Source: Serinus canaria (lineage: Eukaryota > Chordata > Aves > Passeriformes > Fringillidae). Taken from it: 64,000 nucleotides of DNA. Below are positions 12,601 through 25,102 of this stretch, in pieces. How positions within the stretch are numbered: the first letter of the stretch is position 1; each line of letters starts with the position of its first letter. The notes beneath the pieces are model-generated. The model ran no database searches. It was not told the origin of the DNA and saw only the letters and a program-made list of their open reading frames with translations. The stretch covers positions 102,728,179 through 102,792,178 of the forward strand of contig NC_066316.1 of the NCBI RefSeq assembly GCF_022539315.1. The letters are read 5' to 3'. The translations under genes and the position numbers were made by a program.

Positions 12601-15600
12601 ATGAGGCAGAAAACCCTGCTCTGAAGAACAGCAAGTGTGTGATGATCTTGTTAGGTGTCTTTCTCACTTACTGAAGGGGTCACTGCATTGTTCCTAAAAG
12701 ACTGCCCGGATCTTGACTTTTTGGTTTTGTGTTCCTTCTCGAGGTCTGGCTCCTGAACTTGTGACAAGGTGTTTCAATTTAAAAGGGAGAGAGAAGAAAG
12801 GACATATCAAGTTTCAGATTGTGAAGAAATGCTAATAAAATGTGACACCAGTCTGACCTAATGACTGAGACTACAGATGGCCTGATTTTCATTTTTTTTT
12901 CTAATGCAAAAATATTATTTTATTTGTTACATGGTTCATGGTTTCTAAATTATTGAGGCCAGACATGGGAGCTGTATGACCCCTCTGCATTTCATGAATC
13001 AATTTGCATTGTACTTCTTACTCCAGACTACAAGCACAGCTTTGAACCTTAAAGAACATCCTTGTAAATATCTATTAGATTTATCTGTAACAGGATCTCA
13101 AGGCTTTCTGGTCATGCTTCCACATCCTCTCCCCAGACCTCTTCAGCCCCTATGAAACATACCAGGAAGTTCTAACCTTCAGAAACTGGAAAGTAAGCCA
13201 TGTAGGAAAATTTTATTTTTCAGTGTTTCACTTCCACCTCAATTAGATCAACATTTCAAAATACTTTTTGCATACAATTCTTTTTCTAAAATATCAAAGT
13301 GTCTGAAATCTGTTTGTCTTTAAACAATATTCGCCTGAACCAGTGAAGTATGTTAAAAGAGCTATAGTTTTGGTTATTCATTGTCACATTCTTATGTTTT
13401 GTCTGTCTACTTGTCTAAATTGTATTTCTGACATTGCACATGCTTTGACATTTTAGTGCCATTTCTATAAGTTTTTCTTATAAAAAAAAAGAAACCACAA
13501 AAAACTGGAGAGTTTTGGTCTTAAATTGTCCTTTAGCTAAGCTGCAATACACAGTTCTAGGAATAAGTAGGGATTCACCTTCCTGTAATAGAATTCTTAC
13601 CCTTCTCAATAGAAGATCTATTACTACTTATTAATTCCATTACAGTTATGTGTTGCAAACCCTAAAGAACATCAGAGCATAATCTTGGTGCACATTAATA
13701 TCCACAATGCTGGTATCTCACCGGAAGCAGGTTTTAAGGATAGAAAAAACAACACTAGCCTGACTGAAAGTGTAGTTGAAAATTTCTTCCCAAGCACAAG
13801 GGGAAGTGGGAGAGGGTGCAGAGGCATCTGTGATGATGATAAGAACTGGCACCATTAGTGAAGTGATGGTGAAAGTTGACTGAACAATCCGACGTTAGAT
13901 TTGATAGGGGCTGTACCAAGGATAAGCCAAGGCCAAGTGTTTGTGAAGAGAGTGGGAAATAGTTCAGACTGGAGCAATGCAGGATTTCTAGTTAAATTTA
14001 GATTTGTTATGAATTCACTGGAAACTGCAAATCCTACCATATATGTGTAGTACACATACATGGAAGAGTGAAGTTATCAGAGGAGAATAAGGTGCCACAT
14101 TTATATCCAAAATCTTACAGACAGGATATTCTTTTCTCAGTTCCCTCAACCTGTAAATTTCGGTATTTTTATCATGCAATCTAATACATTACCAAAATGA
14201 GAAATTCCTCCTGGTGGTAAGACAGTTCTATCTCACCAAGGACAATAATATGTGTTCCAAAGCACAGATCAACATTTCTTGGGTACATGGATAATTGCTG
14301 GGCAAAAAAATCACTTTCACTCTCTTTTACTCTCTTATAATGATCATTTAAATGCCTATAATGATCTAACTCCATCCTGTATGTTTTCAGCCTCAGTGAA
14401 ATTGACTCAGTAGTGAAGATACCCAGCTGCTTGCTGGTGACTTCAGTTCAAACCCACCCACTCTCAGCTTCAGAATGTCTTCCTCCCACCCCTGTGCCCT
14501 GCAGTTGCATAAGATGAGGCATTTTTCTGGAAGAGCTAAGAGATGGCATTTGATGCCCTGAGACAAACTAGAGAATTGAGGCAGCTCCAGATGTCATGGC
14601 TGTGTTCTGCAAACCTCTGCTACTGGGTAGGAGAGAATTAGTGCTACCCCCTCCAATTGAGTTTGATCAATTTAGCCCTCACTTTCTATTTTCTGTTGTA
14701 AATTAAAAAATTTAATTATGGCCTAAAAGAAACCCACTACACTGAACAAACTTCATTTTATTTTCTCAGTATGTCAAGATATGTAAAACCCATCACATTT
14801 GTTTTTCTCTTTAAAGCCTGCTATACATTTTCACCCAGTGTTCCTATAAGCATAAAAATATAAGTCAAATGAGGTTTAATTTTCATTTTAGCTTCCAAAA
14901 ATTAAATACATACATATATATAATTGTTCTTTTTTTTGTTTTTGTCATTTTTGGTGGAGTTTTTTTAATATAAAAGTCACCAATGTATGCGCTTGTTTGC
15001 AACTTTTAAAAAGAAAGCCTTAAAACATTTACCATGGAAAGCTGTAGGAAAATGGCTGAATGCCATTCCCAAGTGATATGAAGTCATACAAGTTTATTGC
15101 CTCTGATTTCAGCTACTATTATGTTACGCTTTCAAAGTGTTCTGAGATGAATGTGACAAAACTAAGGAAAACCTTCTGTAATGCTTTCTTCCTTTTATGG
15201 GATGCTATTTTGTTCTGAAAGTTTGTGGCAGAGAAACAATTAAACCAGCTATTCTAATTTGGCTATATAACTAAATTATAACTGTAATAATTTTATTTTT
15301 AACTAATGCACTCTTTCTAGAAAGCCATAATCTGGAGATGCTGTGAGCTGAAGCATCCACTAATTCTGTGGCTCTACAAAAAAGTTGATTGGTGATTTAT
15401 TTTAACCTAAATTTCTTTTCCAACTGCTTTCTACAAGCAGTACAATTCCATTGCTTAGCATCTTTCTTCTACATAAAGCTTACAAATCTTGGCTTCCCTA
15501 TTAATTTAATGTAAGTTTCTGCAGTTCATCTGTAAGTGATTCTAAAAATCATACCGTAGTTTTCTTTAAACTGGAAGTCAACAGAGCTCAGGATCAACTG

Positions 15601-17267
15601 CCCTTGAAAGAAAGTTACTAGAGGTTGGAATAATGAATCTATTAGAGTACGAACTACAATGCCATTAACAAGAATGAATAAGCTTGAACAGGATTTTGAG
15701 TAACATCAAGATGAAACTGAATTTTGAGCTAATAAATGCCATTTGTTCTGTATGCTCAGAAATAATTTGTCCAGTCATGTCTGACAATGCTCTGTATGTT
15801 CCTGTACTTATGTCTCCAAGCTCCGTTGTTGTGCTTGGCTATGGCAACAACTGCACTTGACATTTTTATCAGGAACACAGTGGACAGTTGTTCGGTCTTT
15901 TTCTGTCTCTTTCTGTGCAAAACATTTTTGGTTTTGTTGTTTGGGATTTTTTTAAAAACCTCTTCCCACTGTGCCATTTCACAAAACTTATTTTCTATGG
16001 TGACCCTCGGGACTCCTGGCCTTTCTCAGTGCCACAGTGTGGCTCCGTGGTGACACAAAACAGGCTGCTCTGCTGGAACAGCCTGTGCAACCAGCTGCCA
16101 CATTTTCTTCTGATAGTCTGGGTCCCATGTCTTGATGAAGCAGTCCTGATATCACATCCCCTTCTTTGGGAACTGTGCAGACCAAAGTGCCACTCTTAGA
16201 GACTGGGACAGTGGCTTGAACAACTGATAGGGAAATTCCCCTGTGGGTAACATTCCTGTTCAACCAGCAGCTTCCAAGTTGCATCAGGATTTTCATTTAG
16301 ATTTTCCATACCCTGAAATTGCTGTGTTTAAGCCTTCAAGACACTTTAAGACAGATGCAGTTGAATTACATCTAATCATACAACAAGGATCAGAGAAATC
16401 AGGTCATTAAATCAGACACATAATTAAATTTTTCATTAGCAGGGAAAAAAAGCGCTGTGAAGAATGCTTGTGATCTTGGTTGAGAACAAAATGTTTAGGC
16501 TTTCATATTCCATATTTATAAAATGTCATTTAAATTACAGGGACTCCTTAGGTAATTTCCTTTTTGAATGTCTTTAATTTAATACAGGCATAATTTTAAA
16601 GTAATATATTGGGCAGTCAAACCTCTTACCAGCTTCTTTCTGACAAAAGCAATTCAACAAAATCAAGATAAACTCATGAATCATTTTGGTTTCAGGGATC
16701 TGTATTGCAATAAACTGCCCAAAAGAAAAGCAATACTTATATCTACTAAAAATGTCTTTTTTATTTTTTTCTCTAGAGCAAAAAAAAAACATTTATTATG
16801 ACAGATTCTGATTATTTCTAAAAGAAGTAGAAACATACCTTTTCATACACTTTCTTAACTAATTGGGAAGATTTTCATTTGAAAGATAAAATATGCAAAG
16901 CTGTCTAGAACTTTAGAAGAGAAAATGCTATGAAATTTGCCAGAAGTTTGTCTCCACAGGTCCGGTCAAAAAATTTGAATATTAAATGAACATTTGCTAA
17001 AAACCACATGAATATAGATAAAGACAAGTTACTTCTTGAAAATCATCTTAATATTTAATTGCAATAAAAAATGAAGATTTTCATCTCGTAAAGTTTCTAT
17101 CTGGAACACTGTTAGTTCTTCCAGAACCCAATTAGTTATTAAGAAAGCAATGCAATCAAGACCGAAAACAATAGGTGGCAATATCTCCCAGCGAGCCTGG
17201 TGAGTGAAGTTCAGTGCCATGTGCAATCTGCTGCCACATCCCCTATCAATACTTTCCTTCTGAGTCA
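9656..17267. other. Long unique-looking non-coding stretch
   Basis: About 7.6 kb without a recognisable gene or transposon. The only structured item I can point to is a 14-bp direct repeat (tagcacttagaaaa) at 11385-11398 and 11400-11413. Open frames here (up to about 100 codons at 15.9-16.3 kb on both strands) overlap each other in antisense and show no protein family. The part at 16320-16500 has the look of conserved non-coding DNA and is listed as a finding. Confidence 0.5.
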
Positions 17268-17410
17268 CACACGAGTGCTGAGAGCAGAGGGAGGGTGTCC
17301 GTGGAACGCGATGTACGTCCAGCAGGACGGCGTCTGTCCAGCCCTGCGGAAGGACAGACGTCACCGGGCTCTGCTCACAGCCCCTGGTGCCTCATTCAGT
17401 CATGAGCGTT
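17268..17410. other. Isolated CpG-rich patch
   Basis: About 11 CpG dinucleotides fall in roughly 140 bp, including cgcg, acgt and gacggcg contexts, while the flanks are CpG-poor for kilobases. A 9-bp inverted repeat (17331-17339 and 17352-17360) lies inside. Two overlapping frames (95 and 63 codons) cross it, with no recognised protein. It could be a small CpG island or regulatory element, a GC-rich exon, or the remnant of a GC-rich repeat; I cannot decide from sequence alone. Confidence 0.55.
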
Positions 17411-18302
17411 CAGGAGTGTGGCAAGCAAGATTTTCATGGGTTTTTATTCTAAACAAATGCTGTTCTACTTTATGCCTCTCTGTATAGCTGCAGAACTACT
17501 CAGTCCCTAGCTTGTTCTCTTTAATGAAATAGTAAATGAAAGAGTTTTCCACAGTGAGTTAATTTATCCCTGAGTAGATTTTAGGCTTCTTTCTTTCTAT
17601 CCTTCATATTTTGTCAGCTGACTGACTCATATGGGAATGGATTGACCAAAGCAATTCATTTGGTGCTAGTAGCACACAGAGGTTGCTGGAAGTCAACCGA
17701 TCCAGATTTTATTCCTGATTTTGTCACTGAGCTGATCTGTTTTTGAGGCCTCAAACACATTTTTTGGCCTATTTAGAATGTGATTCCTCTGGATTAGGGT
17801 TTTGGGGGTTGTTCTCTGTACTACATTCCTGCAAAGGGCCTCTTGCTGGTTTTGGCAGAAGTGTTTATTAAGTCCTGGAGGGCAATTCAGGGAAACATTG
17901 TGGCCTCTGTGGTCCTGGAAGGCAGGATCCTTGTTCAAACAGCAGGGAAATGTGGGAAACCAAATATCATCCCTTATCTTCTCTCCTTGTTCACTAACTT
18001 TGACTGCATTTGAAGAAGTAGCCATGCAAATGGCACTAGTTAAAAAAAAAAAAATTGTATAGTCATCTCTGGATTTTTTGTCCTAATTTAAAAGTAGAAT
18101 AACAATTTGTGGTATAGACAGCAGCACTTTTTAGCTTTTGATCTGGGGAGAGAGGTGATGTGCACTAAAGTAAGGAAAGAACACAGGGACATGATTGACC
18201 CTCTATATATATATCTTGGTAGCTTTGAAACAGACACATGAGCCACCTTCAGATAGAACAGGAATTTCCAGCAAGATCTACTCCTTTGTGTCTACTAACT
18301 GG
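17411..18302. other. Non-coding, nothing recognised
   Basis: Open frames of 86 and 110 codons overlap in antisense at about 17.7-18.06 kb and look like chance. A 12-A run ends the plus-strand one. A short TA run is at about 18202-18213. Confidence 0.5.
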
Positions 18303-18366
18303 CTGATTTAAAAAAAAAAAAAAGAAAAAAAAGAGACAAAATCAAACCAAGCAAACAAACAAACCT
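18303..18366. repeat. A-rich / CAAA simple repeat
   Basis: A-runs broken by single G, then a few CAAA units. Low complexity, with no attached retroposon body recognised on either side. Confidence 0.85.
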
Positions 18367-18507
18367 TTATAACAAGCAGCTGTTTAAAATGCTACTTTCT
18401 TGCAAGACACAGATTTTGAGCTGATTAATTCTCCAAGAAGCTTTGCAGTGTATGATGAGAGTTAAACCATCTATCTAAGAATCACCATCCTCCTGTCTTG
18501 TGCAGCT

Positions 18508-18535
18508 GTTTGTGCAGTGAGATCACTGCACAAAC
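18508..18535. repeat. Near-perfect palindrome, 13-bp arms, 2-nt centre
   Basis: Arm 18508-18520 (gtttgtgcagtga) and arm 18523-18535 are exact reverse complements separated by only 2 nt. The palindrome stops a few bases before a probable CR1 3' tip. Confidence 0.95.
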
Positions 18536-18543
18536 ATTCTCTA

Positions 18544-18600
18544 TCATAGAATGGCCACAGGTGGATAAGGTTATACACCTTGTTTTCAAACCCTAAACTA
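18544..18600 (-). mobile_element. Probable CR1 3' tip, minus orientation
   Basis: Begins with 'catagaatggcc', the reverse complement of the CR1 tail, and continues with a diverged version of the usual tip (ggataagg, then atacaccttgtt, then caaaccc). Only about 55 bp are recognisable, so it is either severely 5'-truncated, as is typical for CR1, or decayed beyond reading. Confidence 0.5.
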
Positions 18601-21600
18601 ATGAACTGGCCTCCCATTTTGCATCTGAATTTTTGTCTTCCATTTATCAATTTTACTTTTCTCTTTCACTTTAAAATTTAGTCTAGTTCAAGCCAGGTTG
18701 AAAGATGTGATTTCCAGAAATATTCATCAAGTCCACTACTTTCCAGTAAACTAAATCAGATACCAACACTCTGCTTTCAAAAATCCATTAAATTAGTTAC
18801 CTGAAATGAAATTATTTAGGCTGTCAAATGACTGTAGTAAAGAAAAAACTCCTCATAATATGCTATATTTAATCATTAATCAGACCATTTGATGCTGGCA
18901 CTATAGCCACTTCAGTTCAAGTCTGAAAATCACAAACTGCTTTTAATATCAGCTCTGTTGATATTCATCTGATGCTACTACTTGAATACAGCTTTTATTC
19001 TGAAAAATATTGACGTGGCTTGATATAGGTGTGGCTAAACCAAGAGAACTCTTGATTTTAGGTAAAATAGCTTTGAAATATGGTAAAATGAACTTAAAAT
19101 ATGCCTGTACCTGTTACTTTAAAGTTTTATAGTAGATAAGATTTCCACATGGAAAAATAACTCCTCTTTCTTAGAGATAAAAGAATGAAATAAATAATAC
19201 ACATTAAAATAATTGAAAATAATAGCTGTTTGTATTCCTGTATTGCACAGGAGAGAGGACTAGAAGATGGTGATAGTGCCATGACACTTCAAGGCTGTGC
19301 CTTTTTCCTACTTCACTGTCCTATAAAACAATTTTGATAAATACATTAAAGGGTCGTTCTCCATGTTTCTACTACACCATCTTCTAATATTAAAAGAAAC
19401 TACAAGCTACATAGCAGGAGCTAGTGAAGAGCTTGTGTTGGCTGGAGCTGGCAGATCCCTGACAGCTGTAACCCAGTTAGCAAGAACCCAGTGGAGATTC
19501 TCAAAAAGCACCTGCGCTCCTAACCCTTGTCACAGCAATGATTTCATTGCAACTGTTACCCTTGCTCCTACATTCGAGCAATCATCCCAGTGTCTCGCCT
19601 GTAATTATAACCAGACCTCCCTCTGATTACCCAGGGGTATCTCAATAGTGGCTTCATTAATGAAAACAGGCTGCTCTCTGTCCCTGGGACAAGTGCAAGA
19701 GAAATATTGATTTGGTCTCCAGTTGGAGGTCTGGCCAAGCTTCGACAAAAACTGCAATCTGTTTTGGCTTTTGTGGTATGAGAGGGAGAGAAAGACCTCC
19801 TGAAGTAAGCAGTGTGATGATTTTTTTTTTAAATTTTAGTATACATAATTCATATGTATTATTTATATTATCAGCTGCTTGATATTTTTAATCAGTGACT
19901 GATTTTGGTAAGATGAAATGTGTTAGATGAGTTGTTTACATCTCTTTGGAATTGAGCTTCGATTGAGTGATCAAATCTCTTAAGCTCCTTTGAAAACCCA
20001 GCTCTAAGTTTCTTGGGAAAGTTGCTGTTCAAATTGAACAAGAAAAGGAAATGGGCCTGGGGGAGATTCATAGGGTGGGGACATAATAAAGGAAATGAGA
20101 AACTGAATGCTTTTCTTTCTGTAGCTTCACAAACATTTGTTAGATATTTAATTAACTTCATATTTGGTTCTGCAGGCTGGATCCCACATTAGTAGCTTCA
20201 GTTGCTAAATATGCAAAATCTGAACAGTTATTACTGTTTTAATTAGGAAAATTGTCAGCCATGTTCTCTTGGTGTTGGTTTAGGGAGGCCCCACGAAGTG
20301 GCACACAAACATCCAGTGTCCTGCCAGTTTTGTTTCCTATTTTGGCTGATGAATTCAGACACAGAAAGGAGATTAACTTCCTGGCTTTAAATGAATTATT
20401 CTCATTATAATGTTGAGTACTGATACCATCCTCAGTCAATTGCAGACTGCAAGCACTTTTGTGTGCTTGTTGCTCTTTTTTTTAATAAAATTTTCTACTT
20501 TTTCCACAACACTCTTCTTACCTCAGGGGACAGAGCAGATCCCTGACCAGCAGTGTGTGCTGGCGGCCACCCAGCTGGTCCACAGGGAAAAGGGGTCACC
20601 TACTTCTGAATCTCTAAGAGATAGTCTGTGGGTTTTGTTGCCTTTTTTAGCTCTATCTCTATGATTTATGAAATAATCATGTCAACCTTCTACAATATCG
20701 GAATTTGTTACAGATTAACACTCAACTATCAGATCCAAATGGGGGAAAGGCAAACAGTTGATGCTGCCTAACTTGGAGAAATATCTGAAGAGCTGTGCCT
20801 GTAGAGAGGATTAGAAGCCTGCAATGCTTGCCAGTAAAACCACAGCCTTTGATTTAATAAAAATAAGGCCTTGTTCTTATTTACTGCATGCTACAACTTA
20901 CTCATCGGTACCTCTCCTTTACTTTGGGGTTTGTTTCTGAAGCTGAAGGAACAGGTTTCTTGTCTTTATTTCAATTTATGTATATTCACCCTTGCCAAAA
21001 TGTCTTTGTCCCAAACATTCACTGATTTGTTCACATTGTTTACAGTTTCAAGTAACAAGACTGTAGGAAACCAAACCTTCAATCAAAGGTGACTCCCTTC
21101 TCTTTGAAAATTAAATATAAATGTTATATTTTCTCCAAATAACAGCATGTAGTTTACCTTTCAATGCAAGTATAGTCATCTGTATGCAGACTGTTCACAG
21201 TACAGCCTGTAGTGGCTGTGACAATTTTAAGGCTCTAGATATTATTGAAAAATTCACTTTAATGTATTATTTTTTGCAAAAAAACAATCACAAAGGTCAT
21301 TCTGTTTTAACTATAACAGTCAAAACAATAATTAGATAAAGGGCTAAAAAACACGAGCTTGTATAAAATAGGGTTAATTTATGGCTTTCTAGTTTTATGC
21401 TGCAGAAGCTGTTTGCCTGAGAGGACTTAGATGAACCTTAAGACCAAGTTTTTAAAGATTGGGAGAGACATGGGAAACTATTAAGCTGGCATTTCACTAC
21501 TTTGACTCCCTAAGTATATAAATTATACTGTGATTTGCATATGATTTTTATACAGTTTTTAAACTATAATTTAAAATTATTTAAAATAAATATAAATTTT

Positions 21601-24600
21601 AAAGCATTTTTCTGCAAATAAATATAAGTCTACATGGAATAAACTCAGATTTCTACCTTTTCTTTTTTTGATCTTTGCTTCACTCTAAATATTTCTAAAT
21701 ACACTACAATAAATATTTCTGGCCTAAATATTTCAGTACACTAAATATTTCTGCCCTCACCAAAAAATAACTTAAAATATTTGGACAATCATAATGTGAA
21801 GGAATATTTAGTATTTTTAAGTAAAGTTCTGTACTGGATTTTTATCTCCTTTTTATTTACTAGTTCCTCAATCTGTATTATATATTTGTGCACAAATGAA
21901 AATAAAATGCATTGACCATTTGTCAGGGGTTCTTTCAGAAAAAAGGCCATATCTAATGTTCCTTGTCCACCTAAAATTCTTTTGTCAGTAGAAGTACTGG
22001 GAATATAGAAATGGATCCCAGGAGGGATATAGAGTAGCTATGAATAGTATGTTAGCTGGCCACAAAGCAGAGCTGTTACTGGCACAAAACAGAGACAGCT
22101 CATTAGAGAAAAGAATATTGTAGTAGTAGAAGAAGTTCTGCTTCAAATTGCTTTCCAAATGTGGCAGATAGAAATGAGATGGACTACAACACCTAAAAAG
22201 GATGGATGATCACTAGGTTAAATTATGGGATTTTAATTCCAGGAGAGATCTTGGCCAGTGAGATTTGTGCTAATGGATACACTACAGGGTCTGCTCTGCC
22301 TTTGGTTTTTTTCTAAACTGAAAATATTCCACATGGGGGTACAGAATTTTTCTTCACTCTAAAGCCCTTAAATGGATTGTAAGATAGAGCTTCATATGTT
22401 CTCCTATCTACAAAAGAAAGAGTGAACCATGTAAAACTGGACAAAGACTTATACTTATTTACCTGGCATGCGGGTTACTTGTGAAAATATTTGTGTAGTA
22501 ACATTTTACAGGCAGGTTTAAAACCATGTTTGCTCTGTTGAACAGAATAAAAAAAATTTACAGCATTTTTCTGTTTTCAGAAACAACAGTCCTTTCGTAT
22601 TTCCCAGGCCCCGGTACAAAACATAGCGTGGCTTACTCAGTCACACAAAATTTCACAACACAGATCCAGGAGCACAAGGGAGGTCAATGTTTCAATATAA
22701 AAATCCTCACAGTTCCTGGATGAAACATGAGTTTTCCCATTCTTCCTACCTCCGACACAAAAAAATAAATTATGTCTTCTTATGGCAATGTGAGCTCTCT
22801 GTGACATTTACATGATTACTTAATGTGCTATAAACTACTTGGCATATCATATAAAATTATTTGATTTCTCATTGTTTCATCTTTCATTATAGCTTTCAAT
22901 ATAAAAATTCAGTCACCTAAGTGTTGGACTTATTCCAAGTTCAAATTAAGTTTCTTAGACACTTGGTATGCTCTCTCATTAAGGAGAGCATAATCCCTTT
23001 TTCTATGGCAGGCAACTGCAGATAATAACTAGAAATACTGCATTTCTGAAACCTACTTTTTATGGTTCTAGTGTGCTTTGCAAACCCTTGGTCATTTATG
23101 AGCTCTTTTAACTGCATTTTCCTCATACCTTTTAAACTTCATGCTTTATGTAGTACACAGTAGATCAGCTTTGTGTAACCCACCAGAAATATTTGAACTG
23201 GGTCATAAGAGGCTCAGTCTAAATTGTTTAGCTTTTTCTTATCTGGTAAGCCTGTCTTTTCTCTAGCTCTAAGTCTAGAGTCCTTTCTTTTGATGGCCAC
23301 TTTGTTAGATTTCAAAGTTTAAGTTATTTTTCCTTCCTCTTACCTTTTATGTTTGCTATGTTGAGATTAGTACTAGAGGAGCACAATATCAAACATAGGG
23401 TCCATCTCTTCAAGAATTTGTCTCCAACAGTGTCCATAAAAAGATAGATCAAAAATAATACAAGGTTTGGGTTTATCCTGTCTCACTAAAACAATGACAT
23501 GTGGGGTAAATAAATTTTGTACTTTGCTAACTGTAGTAGATTGAACAAATGGGATTCAATCACCTAACTATAAACATCTCCAGTCTAGACATGCACATCT
23601 GAGCTTATCACTTTAGGCCCCTTCTAGTCAGTGGGGAGAAATAGACCCTGCTAAAGTGCAACTCAGTTTATCCTAAAGTCAGTGTCTAAAATGCCTAAGA
23701 TGAATAGTACTAAAACATCTATTTTGCTCCATTGAATCTGAAGGGAGCTTGGGGAAGGTACAGAGATAAAGCTTTTATATTTGTCCAGGCGACTTTCACC
23801 TGGGCTTTCAAATATCATTTTGTATTATGTCATCTGAATTTAAAAATGTAGTTTCAGTAAAGTCATTTTGTTATGGAAATTAGATAAAACTTGGAATTTT
23901 TAGAATTAAATTGAAACAGTTCTAGGTCAGCATCCTATGTTATTGGAACATCCTGAGATGGCAGGACTGTGGGAGTGTGCTAATCTCCTTTTTCTACACA
24001 CTTATGATACGTTTACAAGAGCTTTTGTTTGTCAATGAGTACCCTGAATAGACAGATTTCCTCGCAACTGAGTATCTTGTTGTCCTACCTTCTCTCCATA
24101 ACTTGAACCCCCAGGGTGGTCAGACTGTTTCAAGACTTGCCTTCTTTGGCTGGGTTGGTCCCTGCTGTGAAAGCATGGTGGTTAAAATACAAACTTGAAC
24201 CTACATCTCAGTCCTTTCTTTACCCATCTCAAACCCATATCTCTAGACAGGCAATCCCATGTGTGGCAATGAAAATTTCACTGCAAGTAACAGATCTCTT
24301 CCAAATAGTTTGCTTTGTATAAAACAGTTTAGATGGCGAAAATTGGACATTTGACAAAAATCTCAGATGACATGTCTGTTTGACAAGCAAGTCATACGAG
24401 TGAGCTGGCAGAGTGACATGCATGCCATGCTATAGCAAGCAATAAAAGTTGGGTGGGTCCCAAAAATGTACATAAACCCCCCTTCCCATATATTTGTACA
24501 CCGTATTAATTCTTTGCTGGAGCTGATTTTGGGCTGCCACAGTCTAAAGGTCCAAGTCTCAGAGGGGTTGGGCATCTCATGTCCATGGGAGCTCAGCACC

Positions 24601-25050
24601 ACAGGGAGTCTGAGCCCAGACACTTGGTCCAAAACTGTGGTGTTGACTGAAATCCCTTTAAGGGAGACAGGATAAACAAATCTGTCCTGCTGTAGCTCCC
24701 GTGATGTAAAGGCTTGGCTGGCTAAATCCACACCTCACCAGGCTGCAAACCAAACTCAAGGCTAGGGAGTTTGTGATGCTGATGTCAGCAAGCAATGCCC
24801 AACAGCCAGCTAGAGCCACACTGTACTGTGGTTTACAGTACTGAACTTTACAATCAAATGTGAGGGGACAAAAGGGCTGATTGGATATGTTCATCCATTT
24901 AAAAGAGAGAGGGTAACTACATTCTCTTCCCTCTAGAACTGAACATTTTACATTGGAATTGCTGTAATGTGTAGGAATTTAACATTTTTACCTTGGTAGA
25001 CCACATATGTATTCTCAGTGGAATGAGTGGCAAATGCAACAAGGACTTCT
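18601..25050. other. Long unique-looking non-coding stretch
   Basis: About 6.4 kb with no recognised gene or transposon. Small items: repeated 'aaatatttct' motifs at about 21686-21752, a 9-bp inverted repeat at 22967-22992, and an AT-rich patch at about 21530-21620. A 122-codon minus-strand frame at 24363-24731 has no known motif and is partly opposed by a plus-strand frame. The part at 19560-19760 looks like possible conserved non-coding DNA. Confidence 0.5.
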
Positions 25051-25052
25051 GA

Positions 25053-25102
25053 AATATGGAATGGTCTTTTCCAACCTAAAATGATTCCTTGATTCTGTGT
25101 GT
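25053..25102 (+). mobile_element. CR1 3' tip, plus orientation
   Basis: About 50 bp ending in the CR1 3' terminus: a tip equivalent to 'ggtcttttccaacctaaaat' followed by degenerate tail units 'gattccttgattctgtg'. The rest of the element is missing (5' truncation) or unreadable. Confidence 0.6.

Noticed and set aside
14100..14200. Possible MIR fragment ('cagttccctcaacctgtaaa')
   Set aside because: Only one short block matches, and the next MIR blocks are absent.
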